Source: Yanshouia hominis
GTDB lineage: Bacteria > Bacillota > Clostridia > Oscillospirales > Ruminococcaceae
NCBI GenBank assembly: GCA_014385025.1
Contig: JACRTB010000011.1
Coordinates: 56,864-120,863, forward strand
DNA: 64,000 nt
Direction of reading: 5' to 3'
Made by a program: the position numbers and the translations under genes. This document shows, in pieces, positions 63,458 through 64,000 of the stretch. The notes beneath the pieces were generated by a model. The model searched no databases. It was not told where the DNA came from and was given only the letters and a program-made list of their open reading frames with translations. Positions within the stretch are counted from its first letter, which is position 1. Every line of letters starts with the position of its first letter.

Positions 63458-64000
63458 CTATTTTGCAAAAGCCTTGAGCATCCGCACGATGTTGTCCATC
63501 GCGAAGGTGAGATTCTCCCTTGAGTGGGCACGGATGACCGAGAAATCCTGCGGCAGGCGGTTGATCGGGAAGATAGCGGTCACTCCCTCGCCATAGGCGG
63601 GTTCCACGTCGTAGTCGGCGCCGCCGACCACCGCGACCACCGGCTTTCCCTGCCTGGCCGCCCTGCGGGCCACGCCGATCACGACCTTGCCCCGCAGGCT
63701 CTGCCCATCTATTTTCCCTTCGCCGGTCAGGATCAGGTCCGCGTCCCCGATCGTCTGATCGAAACCGACGGTGTCGAGCACCGTCTCGATTCCCATCTGA
63801 AGCCGCGAGCCGAAGAACGCAATCATCCCCGCGCCCATCGCGCCCGCCGCGCCGCCGCCCGGCACCTCCGAGAGATCCATTCCCAGATCTCTCCGGATGA
63901 CCTCGCAGAGATGGATCACGCCGCGGTCAAGCTCCTCGACCATCGCGGGATCGGCTCCCTTCTGCGGTCCAAAGATGTGGGAGGCGCCGGTGGGTCCGTA
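63458..64000 (-). CDS. Glycerate kinase, 3' part
   Basis: The C-terminal 180 residues of a GarK/GlxK-type glycerate kinase; the 5' end lies beyond the window. Signs are YGPTGASHIFGPQKGA, the glycine-rich PGGGAAGAMGAGMIAFFGS and DADLILTGEGKIDGQSLRGK, all normal for the family that phosphorylates glycerate with ATP. The end at 63458 is natural and followed by a terminator. GarK-like (2-phosphoglycerate product) versus 3-phosphoglycerate product cannot be told here. Confidence 0.93.
   Translation of the reverse strand, partial: YGPTGASHIFGPQKGADPAMVEELDRGVIHLCEVIRRDLGMDLSEVPGGGAAGAMGAGMIAFFGSRLQMGIETVLDTVGFDQTIGDADLILTGEGKIDGQSLRGKVVIGVARRAARQGKPVVAVVGGADYDVEPAYGEGVTAIFPINRLPQDFSVIRAHSRENLTFAMDNIVRMLKAFAK

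Overview
The window looks like a piece of a moderately GC-rich Gram-positive chromosome, most likely an anaerobic gut-type Clostridia member (Oscillospirales-like). This is an inference from a V-type ATPase, class B sortase, a single-cluster ferredoxin, a TAXI-type TRAP transporter, clostridial-style MutY, Rrf2-MnmA and GreA-LysS pairs, and strong ribosome binding sites throughout. No prophage, CRISPR array or rRNA was seen. One tRNA, initiator tRNA-Met, is present.

Layout. 0-4 kb: end of a V-type ATPase operon (A, B, D). 4.3-9.7 kb: AbgT transporter, a ribbon-helix-helix regulator coupled to a tiny membrane protein under a palindromic promoter, a small export protein, a flippase, and a 191-bp tandem repeat block. 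9.4-13.7 kb: cupin, ferredoxin, orphan LytTR regulator, AraC/GyrI regulator with an MFS efflux pump. 13.9-14.7 kb: an Ada-domain remnant and gene-poor DNA. 14.7-27 kb: an accessory metabolic region. The leftward operon is AKR, isocitrate dehydrogenase, DRE-TIM synthase, SDR. The rightward set is an alpha/beta hydrolase, TAXI binding protein, fused TRAP permease and D-2-hydroxyacid dehydrogenase, then LysR and a mandelate-racemase-type enzyme. 27.1-29.6 kb: a graveyard of surface genes (SLH protein, sortase B, 5'-nucleotidase fragments).

29.6-39.9 kb: housekeeping leftward genes carB-carA, lysS, greA, a TetR regulator, an ECF sigma/anti-sigma pair with a recognisable ECF-type promoter, and a zinc-phospholipase-like protein. 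40-46.6 kb: OPA-like MFS with RpiR regulator, degenerate repeats, an AEC carrier, xanthine phosphoribosyltransferase and a BMP-family nucleoside-binding lipoprotein. 46.7-50.7 kb: a secreted protein behind a near-consensus promoter, XRE and IS3 remnants, a cupin, and an intact class B sortase. 50.8-60.5 kb: MATE-MarR-mutY operon, enolase, radical SAM protein, tcdA, mnmA, rrf2, CPBP protease and tadA. 60.6-64 kb: tRNA-fMet, a histidine-kinase scrap, cysK, an HD-domain protein and the 3' part of glycerate kinase.

How parts work together. The 15-19 kb operon may make 2-oxoglutarate: the DRE-TIM synthase belongs to the superfamily that contains clostridial Re-citrate synthase and it sits beside an intact NADP-isocitrate dehydrogenase. 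The adjoining TRAP system and hydroxyacid enzymes suggest uptake and processing of an organic acid. RNA-modification genes (mnmA, tcdA, tadA) cluster near the initiator tRNA. Many genes are joined by 4-base ATGA-type overlaps, so translational coupling is common here.
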